Assembly: GCA_002323325.1 (NCBI GenBank)
Contig: DCQA01000050.1
Coordinates: forward strand, 1-64,000
Length of the DNA: 64,000 bases
Reading direction: 5' to 3'
Source: Coxiellaceae bacterium UBA1530
Lineage (GTDB): Bacteria; Pseudomonadota; Gammaproteobacteria; Coxiellales; Coxiellaceae
Part shown: piece after piece, positions 18,712-28,951 of the stretch
Position numbering within the stretch: position 1 is the stretch's first letter
Layout: every line of letters begins with the position of its first letter
The notes under the pieces: generated by a model
What the model saw: the letters and a program-made list of their open reading frames with translations, nothing else
Told to the model about the DNA's origin: nothing
Databases searched by the model: none
Translations under genes and position numbers: made by a program

Positions 18712-18981
18712 ATGTCATTAAGCGCACAGCAAAAAGCTGAGATTGTTAAAGAGTATCAATTAACACCCAGTGATACAGGTTCTGCCGAAGTGCAGGTAGC
18801 TGTATTAACCATGGATATCAAAAGCTTGACAGAACATTTCAAGCAACACATCCATGATCATAACTCACGTCGAGGTTTGTTACGCAAAGTGAGTCAACGT
18901 CGTAAATTACTAGATTATCTAAAAAACAAGGACTTAGAGAGATATCGCAGCTTAATTAGCCGATTAGGTCTTCGTCGATAA
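18712..18981 (+). CDS. rpsO: 30S ribosomal protein S15
   Basis: 89 residues, the exact usual length. Family stretches include [36 protein letters not shown] and RRKLLDYLK; the loop with DTGS and the HDHNSRRG segment contact 16S rRNA. An AAAGAGG site precedes the ATG. It is followed 21 bp later by pnp, the common bacterial order, with one terminator after pnp. Confidence 0.98.
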   Translation: MSLSAQQKAEIVKEYQLTPSDTGSAEVQVAVLTMDIKSLTEHFKQHIHDHNSRRGLLRKVSQRRKLLDYLKNKDLERYRSLISRLGLRR

Positions 18982-19002
18982 ATTCAAATTAGAGGAAACT
19001 GA

Positions 19003-21129
19003 GTGAATAAATTAACCCAAACATTTCAATACGGCCAACACACGGTCACATTAGAAACCGGCGAGATTGCTCGTCAAGCCAATGGATCTGTTATCGTAAC
19101 CATGGGCGATACCATGGTGTTGGTAGCGGTAACGGCTAAAAAAGAGGCAGACCCAAGCCGAGGCTTTTTTCCATTAACGGTTAGCTACGTTGAAAAGACG
19201 TACGCTGCAGGTAAAATCCCAGGTGGTTACTTTAAACGTGAAGGTCGTCCGACTGAACACGAAACCCTAACTTCCCGTTTGATAGATCGTCCAATTCGTC
19301 CTTTGTTTCCTAAAGGTTTCATGAACGAAGTTCAGGTAGTTGCAACGGTAATGTCTTTAGACCCTGAAGTGAGTGCAGATATTCCTTCATTGATCGGTGC
19401 GTCAGCTGCTTTAGCCATTGCCGGTGTGCCTTTCAATGGTCCATTGAGTGCGGCACGTGTTGGTTACAAAGACGGTGAATACTTATTAAACCCATCACTA
19501 GAAGTGGTCAAGGAATCACAACTAGACTTAGTAGTTTCTGGTACAGAAGACGCCGTCTTAATGGTCGAGTCTGAAGCTAACCAACTTTCTGAAGAAGTTA
19601 TGTTGGGTGCTGTATTATTCGGTCACGAGCAAATGCAAGTGGCGATTGAAGCCATTCGTGCGTTAGCACAACAAGCTAATGTCACGCTATGGGAATGGAG
19701 TCCAGCTCCTGAAAATGATGCGTTGATCGCACAAGTGACTGAACACGCCAGTGCAGGTATTAAAGCGGCTTATAGTATCAGTGACAAGATGGCACGTAAT
19801 GAGGCGATGTCAGTCGTGGTTGATCAAACCATAGCCGCGCTTTGTTCAGAAGATCAAGAAGACGCACCAGCAGCCGGTGATGTGAAAAAGATCATTCACA
19901 ACATCGAAAAAACAACCGTACGTCACAATGTTCTGGACGGTCATCCACGCATCGATGGTCGTGACACGGAAACAGTACGTCCAATTACCATTGAATTGGG
20001 TAAGTTGCCACGTGCACACGGTTCTGTGGTCTTTACGCGTGGTGAAACGCAAGCGATTGTTGCTGCCACATTGGGTACTGAGCGTGATGCGCAATTGATT
20101 GATGCGTTAAGTGGTGAATACCGTGATAACTTCATGCTGCATTATAACTTTCCTCCTTACTGTGTTGGTGAAACAGGCATGATGTCTGGTCCTAAGCGTC
20201 GTGAAATCGGTCACGGTAAATTGGCCAAGCGTGCCATGATGGCAGTGGTGCCCACCTTGGAAGAATTCCCTTATGTCTTGCGTGCGGTGTCTGAAATCAC
20301 AGAATCTAACGGTTCAAGCTCAATGGCCAGTGTTTGTGGTGCCACCTTATCCTTGATGGATGCCGGTGTACCAATTAAAGCACCGGTTGCAGGTATCGCG
20401 ATGGGTCTGATCAAAGAAGACCAAAAGTTTGCGGTATTAACCGACATTCTGGGTGATGAAGATCACTTAGGCGACATGGATTTCAAAGTTGCTGGTACCG
20501 AAGCGGGTGTAACAGCCTTGCAAATGGATATCAAAATCCAAGGCATAACACGTCAAATCATGGAAGTTGCACTTGAGCAAGCAAAACAGGCTCGTTTGCA
20601 CATCTTAGGTTTGATGAATCAAGCCATCAGCCAGCCTCGCGAGTCCGTGTCACAACACGCGCCACGCATTACTACCATTAAAATCCATCCGGACAAAATT
20701 CGTGATGTGATTGGTAAGGGCGGTGCAACGATTCGTGAGTTAACCGAGTCTACCAATACCACTATCGATATTTCAGATGATGGTATTGTTAAAATTGCTG
20801 CAGTGAATGCTGAAGATGGTGAAGCAGCAATGCGTCGTGTGGAGGAATTAACGGCTGTCCCAGAAGTGGGTAAGCAATACGACGGTAAAGTCGTGAAGTT
20901 AATGGATTTCGGTGCGTTTGTTGAATATATGCCAGGGCGTGAAGGTCTTGTTCATGTGTCGCAAATAGCAGAAGCGCGAGTTGAGAAAGTCGCCGACTAC
21001 TTGTCAGAAGGTCAAGCGGTCACGGTAAAACTGATTGAAATTGATCGTCAGGGTCGTGTGCGTTTGAGTATTAAACAAGTGGAGGAAGAAACTGCGGTAG
21101 CATCACCTGCTCCGGTGGATGCCGAGTGA
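19003..21129 (+). CDS. pnp: Polyribonucleotide nucleotidyltransferase (PNPase)
   Basis: 708 residues with two RNase PH-like halves (about 1-230 and 310-545; markers [20 protein letters not shown] and [22 protein letters not shown]), a KH domain ([16 protein letters not shown], near 565-580) and an S1 domain ([20 protein letters not shown], near 625-645). It is the phosphorolytic 3'-5' exonuclease of mRNA decay, working as a trimer and often with RNase E. The start is GTG with an AGAGGAA site. It is cotranscribed with rpsO. Confidence 0.98.
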   Translation: MNKLTQTFQYGQHTVTLETGEIARQANGSVIVTMGDTMVLVAVTAKKEADPSRGFFPLTVSYVEKTYAAGKIPGGYFKREGRPTEHETLTSRLIDRPIRPLFPKGFMNEVQVVATVMSLDPEVSADIPSLIGASAALAIAGVPFNGPLSAARVGYKDGEYLLNPSLEVVKESQLDLVVSGTEDAVLMVESEANQLSEEVMLGAVLFGHEQMQVAIEAIRALAQQANVTLWEWSPAPENDALIAQVTEHASAGIKAAYSISDKMARNEAMSVVVDQTIAALCSEDQEDAPAAGDVKKIIHNIEKTTVRHNVLDGHPRIDGRDTETVRPITIELGKLPRAHGSVVFTRGETQAIVAATLGTERDAQLIDALSGEYRDNFMLHYNFPPYCVGETGMMSGPKRREIGHGKLAKRAMMAVVPTLEEFPYVLRAVSEITESNGSSSMASVCGATLSLMDAGVPIKAPVAGIAMGLIKEDQKFAVLTDILGDEDHLGDMDFKVAGTEAGVTALQMDIKIQGITRQIMEVALEQAKQARLHILGLMNQAISQPRESVSQHAPRITTIKIHPDKIRDVIGKGGATIRELTESTNTTIDISDDGIVKIAAVNAEDGEAAMRRVEELTAVPEVGKQYDGKVVKLMDFGAFVEYMPGREGLVHVSQIAEARVEKVADYLSEGQAVTVKLIEIDRQGRVRLSIKQVEEETAVASPAPVDAE

Positions 21130-21140
21130 TAACTCACAAC

Positions 21141-21174
21141 TATAAAAAAGGCCACTTCTGTGGCCTTTTTTATA
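21141..21174. terminator. Strong bidirectional Rho-independent terminator after pnp
   Basis: AAAAAAGGCCAC-TTCT-GTGGCCTTTTTT: a perfect 6 bp GC-rich stem extended by A/T pairs, with a stable TTCT loop and T/A runs on both sides. It ends rpsO-pnp and may also serve the converging small gene at 21225. Confidence 0.9.
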
Positions 21175-21224
21175 CTAATTAGTCTCTACTCTTGGGGAAT
21201 AGATATTGCTGATTTTACTATAGA

Positions 21225-21473
21225 TTATTCATCATCCCCGCCTGAGAAGGGAACATTTAAATCACCAGCAATAGCCTCAAGATCCTTACATCTTTTACCC
21301 CCTTTCCCTTTATCGCTACAATGCAGTGCTTTTGCAATGACGAGAATCGCTACCTGTGGATTCTCGGCCACTCCTGGAAGATTTTCTCCCGATGGTGCTG
21401 CAGCACCAGATAGTGGCAATGCCATGGCGCCACACACGGCTGCGCTAATAATTAACGTTTTCATTGATTTCAT
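21225..21473 (-). CDS. Small exported hypothetical protein
   Basis: 82 residues. A clear signal peptide (Lys start, hydrophobic ISAAVCGAMALPLSGAAA, probable cleavage after AAA near residue 26) is followed by a ~55-residue mature part with two Cys (HCSDKGKGGKRCKD) that could form a disulphide, and an acidic end (GGDDE). A GAGG site precedes the ATG; a second ATG lies three codons on. The function is not recognised. It converges on pnp. Confidence 0.65.
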   Translation of the reverse strand: MKSMKTLIISAAVCGAMALPLSGAAAPSGENLPGVAENPQVAILVIAKALHCSDKGKGGKRCKDLEAIAGDLNVPFSGGDDE

Positions 21474-21524
21474 ACTAAAGACCTCGCTTGTTGTATTGCA
21501 GGCACAATTACCTGCTCATGACTT

Positions 21525-21553
21525 ATTATAGGTTAAAATAATCTATTTTTCAC
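21525..21553 (-). promoter_or_regulatory. Candidate promoter of the small exported protein gene
   Basis: On the minus strand TATAAT (21530-21525) lies 17 bp after GTGAAA (21553-21548), about 50 bases before the start at 21473. The remaining 21554-21840 shows only short inverted repeats (TTCACT...AGTGAA at 21632-21649) and no gene. Confidence 0.4.
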
Positions 21554-21840
21554 AAAATTTTCACCTTAATTTGGTGATTGTAATAATTGGTAAAAGAGTT
21601 AGTGGTTGACCTGTTATTGTTATGATTTATGTTCACTGTCATGAGTGAAAGGCTTAATAATAACCGTTTCTTTTGATATATCCGTATTGCGAAGTAGTGA
21701 TTGAGAGCACGATTAATCCATACAATTTAAAGTCTTCAGCTCACCTGATTAATGAGGGATCATGAGTTAATAACCCCGTAGTGCATCGCTACAGCAAGCT
21801 TGTTGTAATGACGGCTTTAAATAAGTGATATGGTGAAAAC

Positions 21841-24081
21841 TTGCACGGGGTGGTTTGGGGGCTGTTCGGTATCGCGATGGGTGTACGGTCATGTCCTGTC
21901 TGGTTAGTGGTCTGTCTGGTATTAGCGGTAGGTACCGCTTTGTCTCGATACCGTCGTTGGGCACATGGTATGTGGTTAGGTGTGTTCTGCCTAGCTTATG
22001 GCTACGGAGCTTTCATGCAAACACGATCCTCTCAGCTACCATTAAAACTCGATGAGCCAACTCAAGGTGCCTTAATCGGTCAGGTCATCAGTGTTCCAGA
22101 GAGAAGTCAACACGCAACGCGGTGGTTAGTGCATGCAGACTCATGGCGGGGGCAAGCGGTGTCTGCTCGAGTGCAATTGAGTCTTTATGGCAGTCACGCT
22201 GTTGTTCATGTGGGGGAGCGATGGCAATGGATGGTTCGATTAAAACCCATGCATGGATTATCCAATCCGGGTGGGTTTGATTGGCGATCGTATCAACGTT
22301 TCCACCATATTGATGCTAGAGGGTACGTGGTGAGTCAGTTGCCATCATATCGGTTACACCGTGGTTCATCCTGGTCGGTCAATGCTATCCGCGAGCGCTG
22401 TCATGATGTGATTGATGCGGTTGTCACTGATCCCATAGTGTCATCGACGATAAGCGCTTTAACGATAGGGTTGCGTGATGACTTATCTAGCTCGCAATGG
22501 AAAATTTTACAGCGCACTGGCACCAGTCACTTGGTCAGTGTTTCGGGGCTACATATCACCTGGGTGGCTTTGATGTGTTATCAGCTGGCCTATTGGTCGT
22601 GGTGTCGGTGCCCTGCTTTACTGATACGTTACCCCGCACCTTGGGTGGCCATGAGTGTTAGCCTTATCGCTGCTATAGGTTATGCCATTTTATCAGGTTG
22701 GGCGTTACCGGCACAGCGGGCCTGTTGGATGATATGTACCGTACTATGGGGTCAATGTGTGATGAATCCTTGGCCTTTGAGTCAGCGTTTGTTAACGGCT
22801 GTATTGATCATGTTAGTGATGAACCCTCTGGCGATGAATACCGCCAGTTTTTGGTTGAGTGTGTCAGCAACCGCATGGATAGGCTACGCCATGCTCGGTC
22901 GCTCGTTGAACAGAGGGCGATTAAGGCTGTGGATCACTTTTCAGGGATATCTATTAATCGGTTTATTGCCTTTTAATGCAGCGTATTTTGGTGTCATATC
23001 AGGTACAGGATGGTTAGCGAATGCTTGGGCGGTACCATGGGTATCGTTTGTGGTGTTACCGATCAGTTTATTAGGCGTTTTAATGGTCGCGTTGCATTTA
23101 CCCGGAGCAGTGATCCTGTTGCACTGTAGTGCATGGTCTCTAAAACCGTTGTGGTTGGGTTTAACATGGATGAGTCATCACACTGCATGGCTGTGGCATC
23201 ATAGCTTATCGGGTATGGCGTTGGGTTGTGTTATGGTCGCAACGGTGTTGTTGTGTTTGCCACGCGGTATGCCAGGTCGTGGTTTTGCTTGTTGTTGCTT
23301 TTTACCCTTGTTGTTTCCCCTACAGTCAAGGCCTGAGCCCGGATCGGTCTGGATGACGGTTTTAGATGTGGGGCAGGGCTTGGCGGTGGTGTTACAAACA
23401 GCGACGCACGTGATGGTTTATGATGCAGGTCCTCATACCTATGGTGGATTTGATGCAGGTCGACAAGTGGTGTTGCCGTATTGGCGCCGATTAAATTATC
23501 CACTGATCGACCGTTTGATGATTAGTCACGGTGATAATGATCATGCAGGGGGTGCTCTTGCATTATTAGAAACCGGTTTAGTGCGTTCATTAATGACCAG
23601 TGATCGCCAGCAATTTTCAGATTGGCACCCAAAATCCTGTTATGCAGGCCAAGTGTGGCATTGGGATGGTGTGCAATTTAAGGTGATGTGGCCGATTAAG
23701 GGCATGCCATATCAAGGTAATAACAGTTCTTGTGTTTTGCGTGTTGATAATGGTCAAAAGTCCATTTTATTAACCGGAGATATTGAAAAACCGGTTGAGC
23801 AACAGCTGTTACAACATGCTCGCCTTTCGTTAGCTGCAACCATACTCGTAGCACCTCATCACGGCAGTCGAACCTCATCCTCTTGGCCATGGGTACAGGC
23901 AGTGAACCCAAAACGAGTGATATTTTCTCAAGGTTACTTAAATCGCTACCATTTTCCATCTACTGAAGTTGTGTATCGTTATCATCGACTTCATGCAATA
24001 ACCTATGCGACAAGTCGAGAGGGGGCAATTCGTGTCAAAGTGCCTCCTAAAAAAAATATCGTAGTACAAACGTCAGGTTAG
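21841..24081 (+). CDS. comEC: DNA uptake channel protein ComEC/Rec2
   Basis: 746 residues. Multi-pass N-terminal half with the competence domain (around 215-470; LTIGLRDDLSSSQWKILQRTG and SVSGLHITW are typical), and a C-terminal metallo-beta-lactamase-like domain with VLDVGQGLAVV, ISHGDNDHAGGA, LTGDIE and VAPHHGSRTSS. ComEC passes single-stranded DNA through the inner membrane in transformation. The start is TTG at 21841 with GGTGA five bases away, or ATG at 21877. ComF (52250) and minor pilins (35542) elsewhere in the window suit a competence system. Confidence 0.93.
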   Translation: MHGVVWGLFGIAMGVRSCPVWLVVCLVLAVGTALSRYRRWAHGMWLGVFCLAYGYGAFMQTRSSQLPLKLDEPTQGALIGQVISVPERSQHATRWLVHADSWRGQAVSARVQLSLYGSHAVVHVGERWQWMVRLKPMHGLSNPGGFDWRSYQRFHHIDARGYVVSQLPSYRLHRGSSWSVNAIRERCHDVIDAVVTDPIVSSTISALTIGLRDDLSSSQWKILQRTGTSHLVSVSGLHITWVALMCYQLAYWSWCRCPALLIRYPAPWVAMSVSLIAAIGYAILSGWALPAQRACWMICTVLWGQCVMNPWPLSQRLLTAVLIMLVMNPLAMNTASFWLSVSATAWIGYAMLGRSLNRGRLRLWITFQGYLLIGLLPFNAAYFGVISGTGWLANAWAVPWVSFVVLPISLLGVLMVALHLPGAVILLHCSAWSLKPLWLGLTWMSHHTAWLWHHSLSGMALGCVMVATVLLCLPRGMPGRGFACCCFLPLLFPLQSRPEPGSVWMTVLDVGQGLAVVLQTATHVMVYDAGPHTYGGFDAGRQVVLPYWRRLNYPLIDRLMISHGDNDHAGGALALLETGLVRSLMTSDRQQFSDWHPKSCYAGQVWHWDGVQFKVMWPIKGMPYQGNNSSCVLRVDNGQKSILLTGDIEKPVEQQLLQHARLSLAATILVAPHHGSRTSSSWPWVQAVNPKRVIFSQGYLNRYHFPSTEVVYRYHRLHAITYATSREGAIRVKVPPKKNIVVQTSG

Positions 24082-24083
24082 CG

Positions 24084-24140
24084 TTTGATAGGAGTGTCGT
24101 GGGTGAGCTATCAAATCATTATTTTTTAGTATTTTTTTTA
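24084..24140 (+). terminator. Probable terminator of comEC
   Basis: TTTGATAG and CTATCAAA form a perfect 8 bp stem with a 16-base loop directly after the comEC stop, followed by two T-runs (TTATTTTTTAGTATTTTTTTT). Confidence 0.5.
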
Positions 24141-24234
24141 TTATACGTGTAACCTATGATAGAAAAATGGGTAGCTAGTTTAGAGTGTCTTCTAATGATA
24201 CGTGTTAACCTTGATAGAATCACAAGGAATCGAA

Positions 24235-25401
24235 ATGAATAAAAAACTATTGCAGTTCTCAAAAAGAGGAAATTTACCATCACTGGGTGAGATGGTATCG
24301 CAGTATGCAGCAGAAGTTTCAAAAACACGTGATGACTTAATTGGGATGAACTTAGGGGCCCCCGGAACAGGCGCTCCGAGCAAGGCATTGGATGCTCTTC
24401 GAGAGCAGATGGCACACGATGTCCTAGGTTATACTGCTATAGAGGGATTACCTTTTCTTAGGCAGCGTATCAGTCGTATGTATCAAGAGGAGTTTGGCCA
24501 GGTCGTGTCACCTGAAAATATTTTAGTCACTTATGGAGCTTCATCAGCTATGATGTTGGCTTGTATTGCGATGACTGACGAGGGTGACAAGTTAGCTGTT
24601 CCACTGCCTTGTTATAATAATTATCTGGTTGCATTTCAGAGTTTAGGATTAGATTGTGAATATATAGAAACAACCCATGAGAATAATTTTTGTATCACCG
24701 CAGAAGACATAAAGCTACTTGACTCATCAACTCGTGCGATTATTCTTGTGAGTCCTTCTAATCCTACAGGCTCAATTATTCCTGAGAAAGAGTTCAAGAA
24801 GATTATTGCGGTATGCCATGAGCGTGGTATTACCGTTATTTCCGATGAAATTTATCAGCATATCACTTACACCGGAGAAGGGCCTTCAATGACAGCACTT
24901 GCCTATTCAAAGGACTGCATTGTGATTAATAGTTTTTCAAAATATTATTCGATACCTGGGTGGCGTGTCGGCTGGATGGTCATACCCGATGGCTTAGTGG
25001 AGCAGATGCAGTCTCTTGCGCGCAGCTATTTTGTCTCACCTGTGTCTCCTGCTCAATACGTTGCTGCAAACACGATGGATTGTGTCGATGAGCTTCAAGA
25101 GCATGTCAGTGTGTATGCTAAAAATCGTGAAATTTTGTTGGAGCGCATGCCAAAAATAGGATTTGATCGACTCCCTGCAACCGAGGGGGCCTTTTATCTC
25201 TATGCGCATATTCTTAATTTTCATAATGACAGTTTTGATTTTTGTAAGAAAATGGTTAGAGAGGCTGGTGTTATTGCTAGCCCCGGAAAGGCCTTTGATC
25301 CAATAGCTGGTGATGATTATGTGCGTTTTTCATATGCAGGAACGACGGACAGTATTCAGATGGCGTTAGATCGACTAGAATGTTGGACAAAAAAACTCTG
25401 A
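24235..25401 (+). CDS. PLP-dependent class I/II aminotransferase
   Basis: 388 residues from the ATG with AAGGA upstream (an earlier in-frame ATG at 24202 lacks one). Fold-type I markers: NLGAPGTGAPS near the start, a GASSAM loop, SPSNPTG, SDEIYQH and SFSKYYSIPGWRVGW, where the Lys binds PLP; the conserved carboxylate-binding Arg is in YVRFSYAG. Substrate cannot be told from sequence; relatives include aspartate and aromatic aminotransferases. It lies between comEC and msbA, genes that are usually adjacent, so it may be an insertion. Confidence 0.88.
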   Translation: MNKKLLQFSKRGNLPSLGEMVSQYAAEVSKTRDDLIGMNLGAPGTGAPSKALDALREQMAHDVLGYTAIEGLPFLRQRISRMYQEEFGQVVSPENILVTYGASSAMMLACIAMTDEGDKLAVPLPCYNNYLVAFQSLGLDCEYIETTHENNFCITAEDIKLLDSSTRAIILVSPSNPTGSIIPEKEFKKIIAVCHERGITVISDEIYQHITYTGEGPSMTALAYSKDCIVINSFSKYYSIPGWRVGWMVIPDGLVEQMQSLARSYFVSPVSPAQYVAANTMDCVDELQEHVSVYAKNREILLERMPKIGFDRLPATEGAFYLYAHILNFHNDSFDFCKKMVREAGVIASPGKAFDPIAGDDYVRFSYAGTTDSIQMALDRLECWTKKL

Positions 25402-25647
25402 CTATCAATCTACGTACAACGAGCGACTCTCGGTATATTGATATTGTTCCTATCGACTTTTGGTTATAAAATTTCATTTTTTTCAATAAGTTAAACTTCG
25501 ATCACGCGTTACATTGCAAATGTGGTCATTGCTTAATGGGAATAAGGCGGATGCCTTCAGTGGGCTGGGTCTTTTGTGTTCGCTTATTGAGAAAAGGTAC
25601 GGTAGAATTGAGCGCTTTATTATGTTGTCTCTTAGAAGGTGCTGTGC

Positions 25648-27405
25648 ATGAAGTTACATTCCCCAGGGTTTCAGACGTATACACGTTTAGTCAAAGACGC
25701 AAAACAATATTGGCACTTATTTATTATTGGTGCCATTGGTACCGTAGTACTTTCCAGTGTTGATGCAGGATTGACGTGGCTGTTGAAACCGATACTGGAT
25801 AAGGGCTTTATTGACCGCGATCAGAGTTTTATTGCTTGGCTACCGTTAATTATTTTCGGTGTTTTTATTTTTCGAGGTGCTGGGGGCTTTATTTCTGATT
25901 ATTGTATCAGTCGCGTTGCGCGCAGTGTTGTGACGGATTTTCGTCGACGTTTATTCACACACTACATGAAACTACCAGCGAGTTTTTATGACCGCTGTCG
26001 TTCCGGTGATTTATTAGGTGTTATTATCTATAACGTTGATCAGGTAGCGCAAGCCTGTTCAAGCTCACTAATTACCGTCTTACGGGAAAGCTCATTATTG
26101 ATCGGACTGATTATTGTCATGTTCAGTATTAGCTGGCAGTTATCATTATTTTTTATGGTAGTGACGCCGTTTATTGCATGGGTGGTACGCTGGAGTGCCT
26201 CACGATTACGCCGGTTAAGTGGTAAGGTCCAAGACTCCATAGGTGATGTTACTTCGGTTGCTAGTGAGGGCATTGAAAATTATAAAGTGGTTCGTATTTT
26301 TGGTGGGCAGGCTTATGAAGTCAATAAGTTCTTTCATGCTACTAGGCGTAATTTACAGCAATCATTAAAAGTAGTTGTGACCAATAGTATCGGTTCTGCA
26401 TCGGTTCAAATTCTTGTGTCTATTCCAATTTCTGGCACGTTATTTTTTGCGACGATGCCATCATTTAACTTTTCAGCTGGAGGTTTTGCTGCGATTATTG
26501 GTGCGATGGTCAGTTTGTTACGCCCCTTTCGTCGGTTGACTACCGTAAATGCGACTTTTCAAAAAGGTATCGCAGGTACTGAGAGTATTTACAAGATGCT
26601 AGAGCAACCTATAGAGCAGGATACGGGTGAACAGGAGTTTTGTAGCGTGAACGGTGCATTGACTTTGAATAATGTATCTTTTCGTTATGATCAAGATAGT
26701 AATTGGGTGTTGAATGATATTTCTTTAACAGTGCCTCAAGGTAAAATGGTTGCGTTGGTCGGACGCTCTGGTGGTGGAAAAACAACTTTGGTCAATCTAT
26801 TGCCGCGATTTTATGAAATTAATCAGGGTGAAATCTTATTAGATAATAAAAATATCAATGAATACACGTTGAGTTCCTTGCGCCAGCAGTTTTCAGTTGT
26901 TTCTCAAAATACGACTTTATTTAATGATACGATTGCCAACAATATTGCTTATGGTATGAAAGATATCAGCGATGACGATGTACGTGCAGCAGCACAAGCA
27001 GCCTGTGCTGATGAGTTTATTGAACGTTTCCCCCGGCAATATGACGAAATGATTGGTGAGGACGGTATTTTACTTTCTGGTGGTCAGCGACAGCGTATCG
27101 CAATTGCACGCGCGTTATTAAAGAAAGCACCTATTCTCATTTTAGACGAGGCAACTTCGGCGCTAGATAGTCACTCGGAACAGCATATACAACGTGCATT
27201 AGCTTCTTTGATGGAGTTTTCTACCTCTATCGTGATTGCGCATCGCTTGTCGACGATTGAAAATGCAGACTGGATTGTTGTGTTAGACCAGGGTCGTATT
27301 GTTGAGCAGGGCACGCACAGTGATTTATTAGCTGCACAAGGTGCTTATGTCGAGTTACGTAATGTGCAATTTCGTGATGAAGTTGTACTAGACACGATAG
27401 CCTAA
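25648..27405 (+). CDS. msbA: Lipid A export ABC transporter, permease/ATPase MsbA
   Basis: 585 residues with an N-terminal six-helix transmembrane domain (to about 320) and a C-terminal ATPase: Walker A GRSGGGKTT, Q-loop VVSQNTTLFN, signature LLSGGQRQRIAIARALL, Walker B LILDEATSALD and switch His in IAHRLST. MsbA flips core-lipid A across the inner membrane. The start with AGAAGG upstream is preferred to an ATG-like codon three residues earlier. The stop overlaps the lpxK start by one base. Confidence 0.95.
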   Translation: MKLHSPGFQTYTRLVKDAKQYWHLFIIGAIGTVVLSSVDAGLTWLLKPILDKGFIDRDQSFIAWLPLIIFGVFIFRGAGGFISDYCISRVARSVVTDFRRRLFTHYMKLPASFYDRCRSGDLLGVIIYNVDQVAQACSSSLITVLRESSLLIGLIIVMFSISWQLSLFFMVVTPFIAWVVRWSASRLRRLSGKVQDSIGDVTSVASEGIENYKVVRIFGGQAYEVNKFFHATRRNLQQSLKVVVTNSIGSASVQILVSIPISGTLFFATMPSFNFSAGGFAAIIGAMVSLLRPFRRLTTVNATFQKGIAGTESIYKMLEQPIEQDTGEQEFCSVNGALTLNNVSFRYDQDSNWVLNDISLTVPQGKMVALVGRSGGGKTTLVNLLPRFYEINQGEILLDNKNINEYTLSSLRQQFSVVSQNTTLFNDTIANNIAYGMKDISDDDVRAAAQAACADEFIERFPRQYDEMIGEDGILLSGGQRQRIAIARALLKKAPILILDEATSALDSHSEQHIQRALASLMEFSTSIVIAHRLSTIENADWIVVLDQGRIVEQGTHSDLLAAQGAYVELRNVQFRDEVVLDTIA

Positions 27406-28400
27406 TGTCTAAAAACTTCCTTATAAAGCACTGGTACCAGGAACGAAACCACGTATGGCTGGCTTATTTATTAGCGCCATTTTCTTGGCTCTATCAATGT
27501 ATTATCACACTACGACGGTGGTTGTATTGTTGTGGTATTTTAAAGCGTTATCGTCTTGATGTGCCTGTGATCGTAGTGGGTAATATTACCGTTGGTGGTA
27601 CAGGAAAATCACCGTTAACAGCGGCTATTGTGCATCAATTACAACAAGCGGGTTATCGTCCGGGCTTGATCAGTCGAGGTTATGGAGGGCAATCAAAGAC
27701 ATGGCCACAATGGGTCGCTGCCGATTCAAATCCAGAGTTAGTTGGCGATGAGCCGGTTATGCTAGTCCAGCACACTGGTTGTCCGATGGTGGTAGGGCCT
27801 GACCGTGTTCAGGCTGCACGTACTTTACTGGAACAAGCTGACTGTAATGTGATTATCAGTGATGATGGTTTGCAACATACAGCACTGATGCGTGACATTG
27901 AGATCGCTGTAGTGGATGGTGAGCGTCGTTATGGAAATGGTCAATGTTTGCCAGCGGGCCCTCTGCGTGAACCCTTATCACGATTAAAGACGGTAGATGC
28001 GGTTGTGTGTCAGGGGCAAGCTCATGCGAATGAGTATGCAATGACATTGTCACTAGCAGAGCCAATCAATCTGAGTTCACAAAAGATCAAACAGTCTTGG
28101 TATGATTTTAAAACACCGGTGCATGCCGTAGCGGGTATTGGTCATCCAGAGCGTTTTTTTAAGGCGCTGGAAGAAAAAGGTTTATCCATTATTCGGCATC
28201 CTTTTCCTGATCATCATTCATATAGTGCGAGTGATTTGAGGTTCGATGATCATTTTCCCATTCTTATGACGGCAAAAGATGCGGTAAAATGCTATGCTTT
28301 TCACCTATCAGATGGTTGGTGTGTCCCCGCGACTGCTGATTGTGATAAGGATTTTTGGAATTGGTTACTATCTTCGGTGGCACGCTCATTTCAGAATTAA
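27405..28400 (+). CDS. lpxK: Tetraacyldisaccharide 4'-kinase
   Basis: 331 residues. The P-loop is VGNITVGGTGKSPLT near 60-73; SRGYGG, VGDEPVML, VISDDGLQH and the later PDHHSY are LpxK markers, and a hydrophobic N-terminal helix anchors it to the inner membrane. It phosphorylates the 4' position of the lipid A precursor. The ATG overlaps the msbA stop (TAATG), the usual msbA-lpxK coupling; kdsB, often next, is absent here. Confidence 0.95.
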   Translation: MSKNFLIKHWYQERNHVWLAYLLAPFSWLYQCIITLRRWLYCCGILKRYRLDVPVIVVGNITVGGTGKSPLTAAIVHQLQQAGYRPGLISRGYGGQSKTWPQWVAADSNPELVGDEPVMLVQHTGCPMVVGPDRVQAARTLLEQADCNVIISDDGLQHTALMRDIEIAVVDGERRYGNGQCLPAGPLREPLSRLKTVDAVVCQGQAHANEYAMTLSLAEPINLSSQKIKQSWYDFKTPVHAVAGIGHPERFFKALEEKGLSIIRHPFPDHHSYSASDLRFDDHFPILMTAKDAVKCYAFHLSDGWCVPATADCDKDFWNWLLSSVARSFQN

Positions 28401-28951
28401 TGACGTCGAATGATGTTTGTTGGGTGTTAATTGTTGAGACCAGGAATTCTATCAGTTGTTTGCTGTTATAGAATTATCTTGCTCAAGAGGCACGAGGCTA
28501 AGTTGGCATTCTCAGGCGGTCTTATAAAAACCTATGGGTAGTATGCCATAAAGAGGGTTAGGTTTGGCGTGTCATGAGGCAGAAAAACTTTTAATAAAAG
28601 TTAAGTCGGTGGGCGCTACTTATGTTTTAAAACATTAATTTCAGATGTCACCTAGATTCTAGTTACATCTGGGGGAATCTGGATGACCGCAGTCACTGCT
28701 CAGATACGTTTAGTAAACCCATCGGACATCATGTGGGTGATCCACCGACTTAAAGCAACAATAGCTAATTGTTTTAATAATGCAAATCCGGGGTGCCTAC
28801 CGGTGTATGGTCGTCACTACTGGAGTCATCTTGCATGTTGCTTGTTGATCTGCGAGACAGTCAGGTATAAAAATAGTGAATATATCTGTATTATTAGCTC
28901 TGAGAGGTTAATATAGCGGTATGTATTGACAGTTATAATGGAGACAGCGGA
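28401..28951. other. 551 bp without a confident gene, rich in inverted repeats
   Basis: Visible structures: AATTCTAT...ATAGAATT with inner CAG/CTG (28445-28475, possible lpxK terminator), TGGCAT...ATGCCA and the competing AAACCTA...TAGGTTT (about 28503-28568), AACTTTT-AAT-AAAAGTT (near 28587), and CAGATGT...ACATCTG enclosing CTAG-ATT-CTAG just before GGGGGA. A 77-codon frame at 28683-28916 follows the last one but uses many rare codons. It may hold a structured RNA; no known RNA family is recognised. Confidence 0.35.

Noticed and set aside
21160..21531. 123-codon plus-strand frame
   Set aside because: Antisense to the small exported protein gene, which has a signal peptide and ribosome-binding site; it also begins inside the pnp terminator.
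28683..28916. 77-codon frame after a purine-rich GGGGGA tract
   Set aside because: Many rare codons (ATA, CTA, AGG, TGC), unlikely composition and no recognisable feature; not called as a gene, kept only within the description of the gap.
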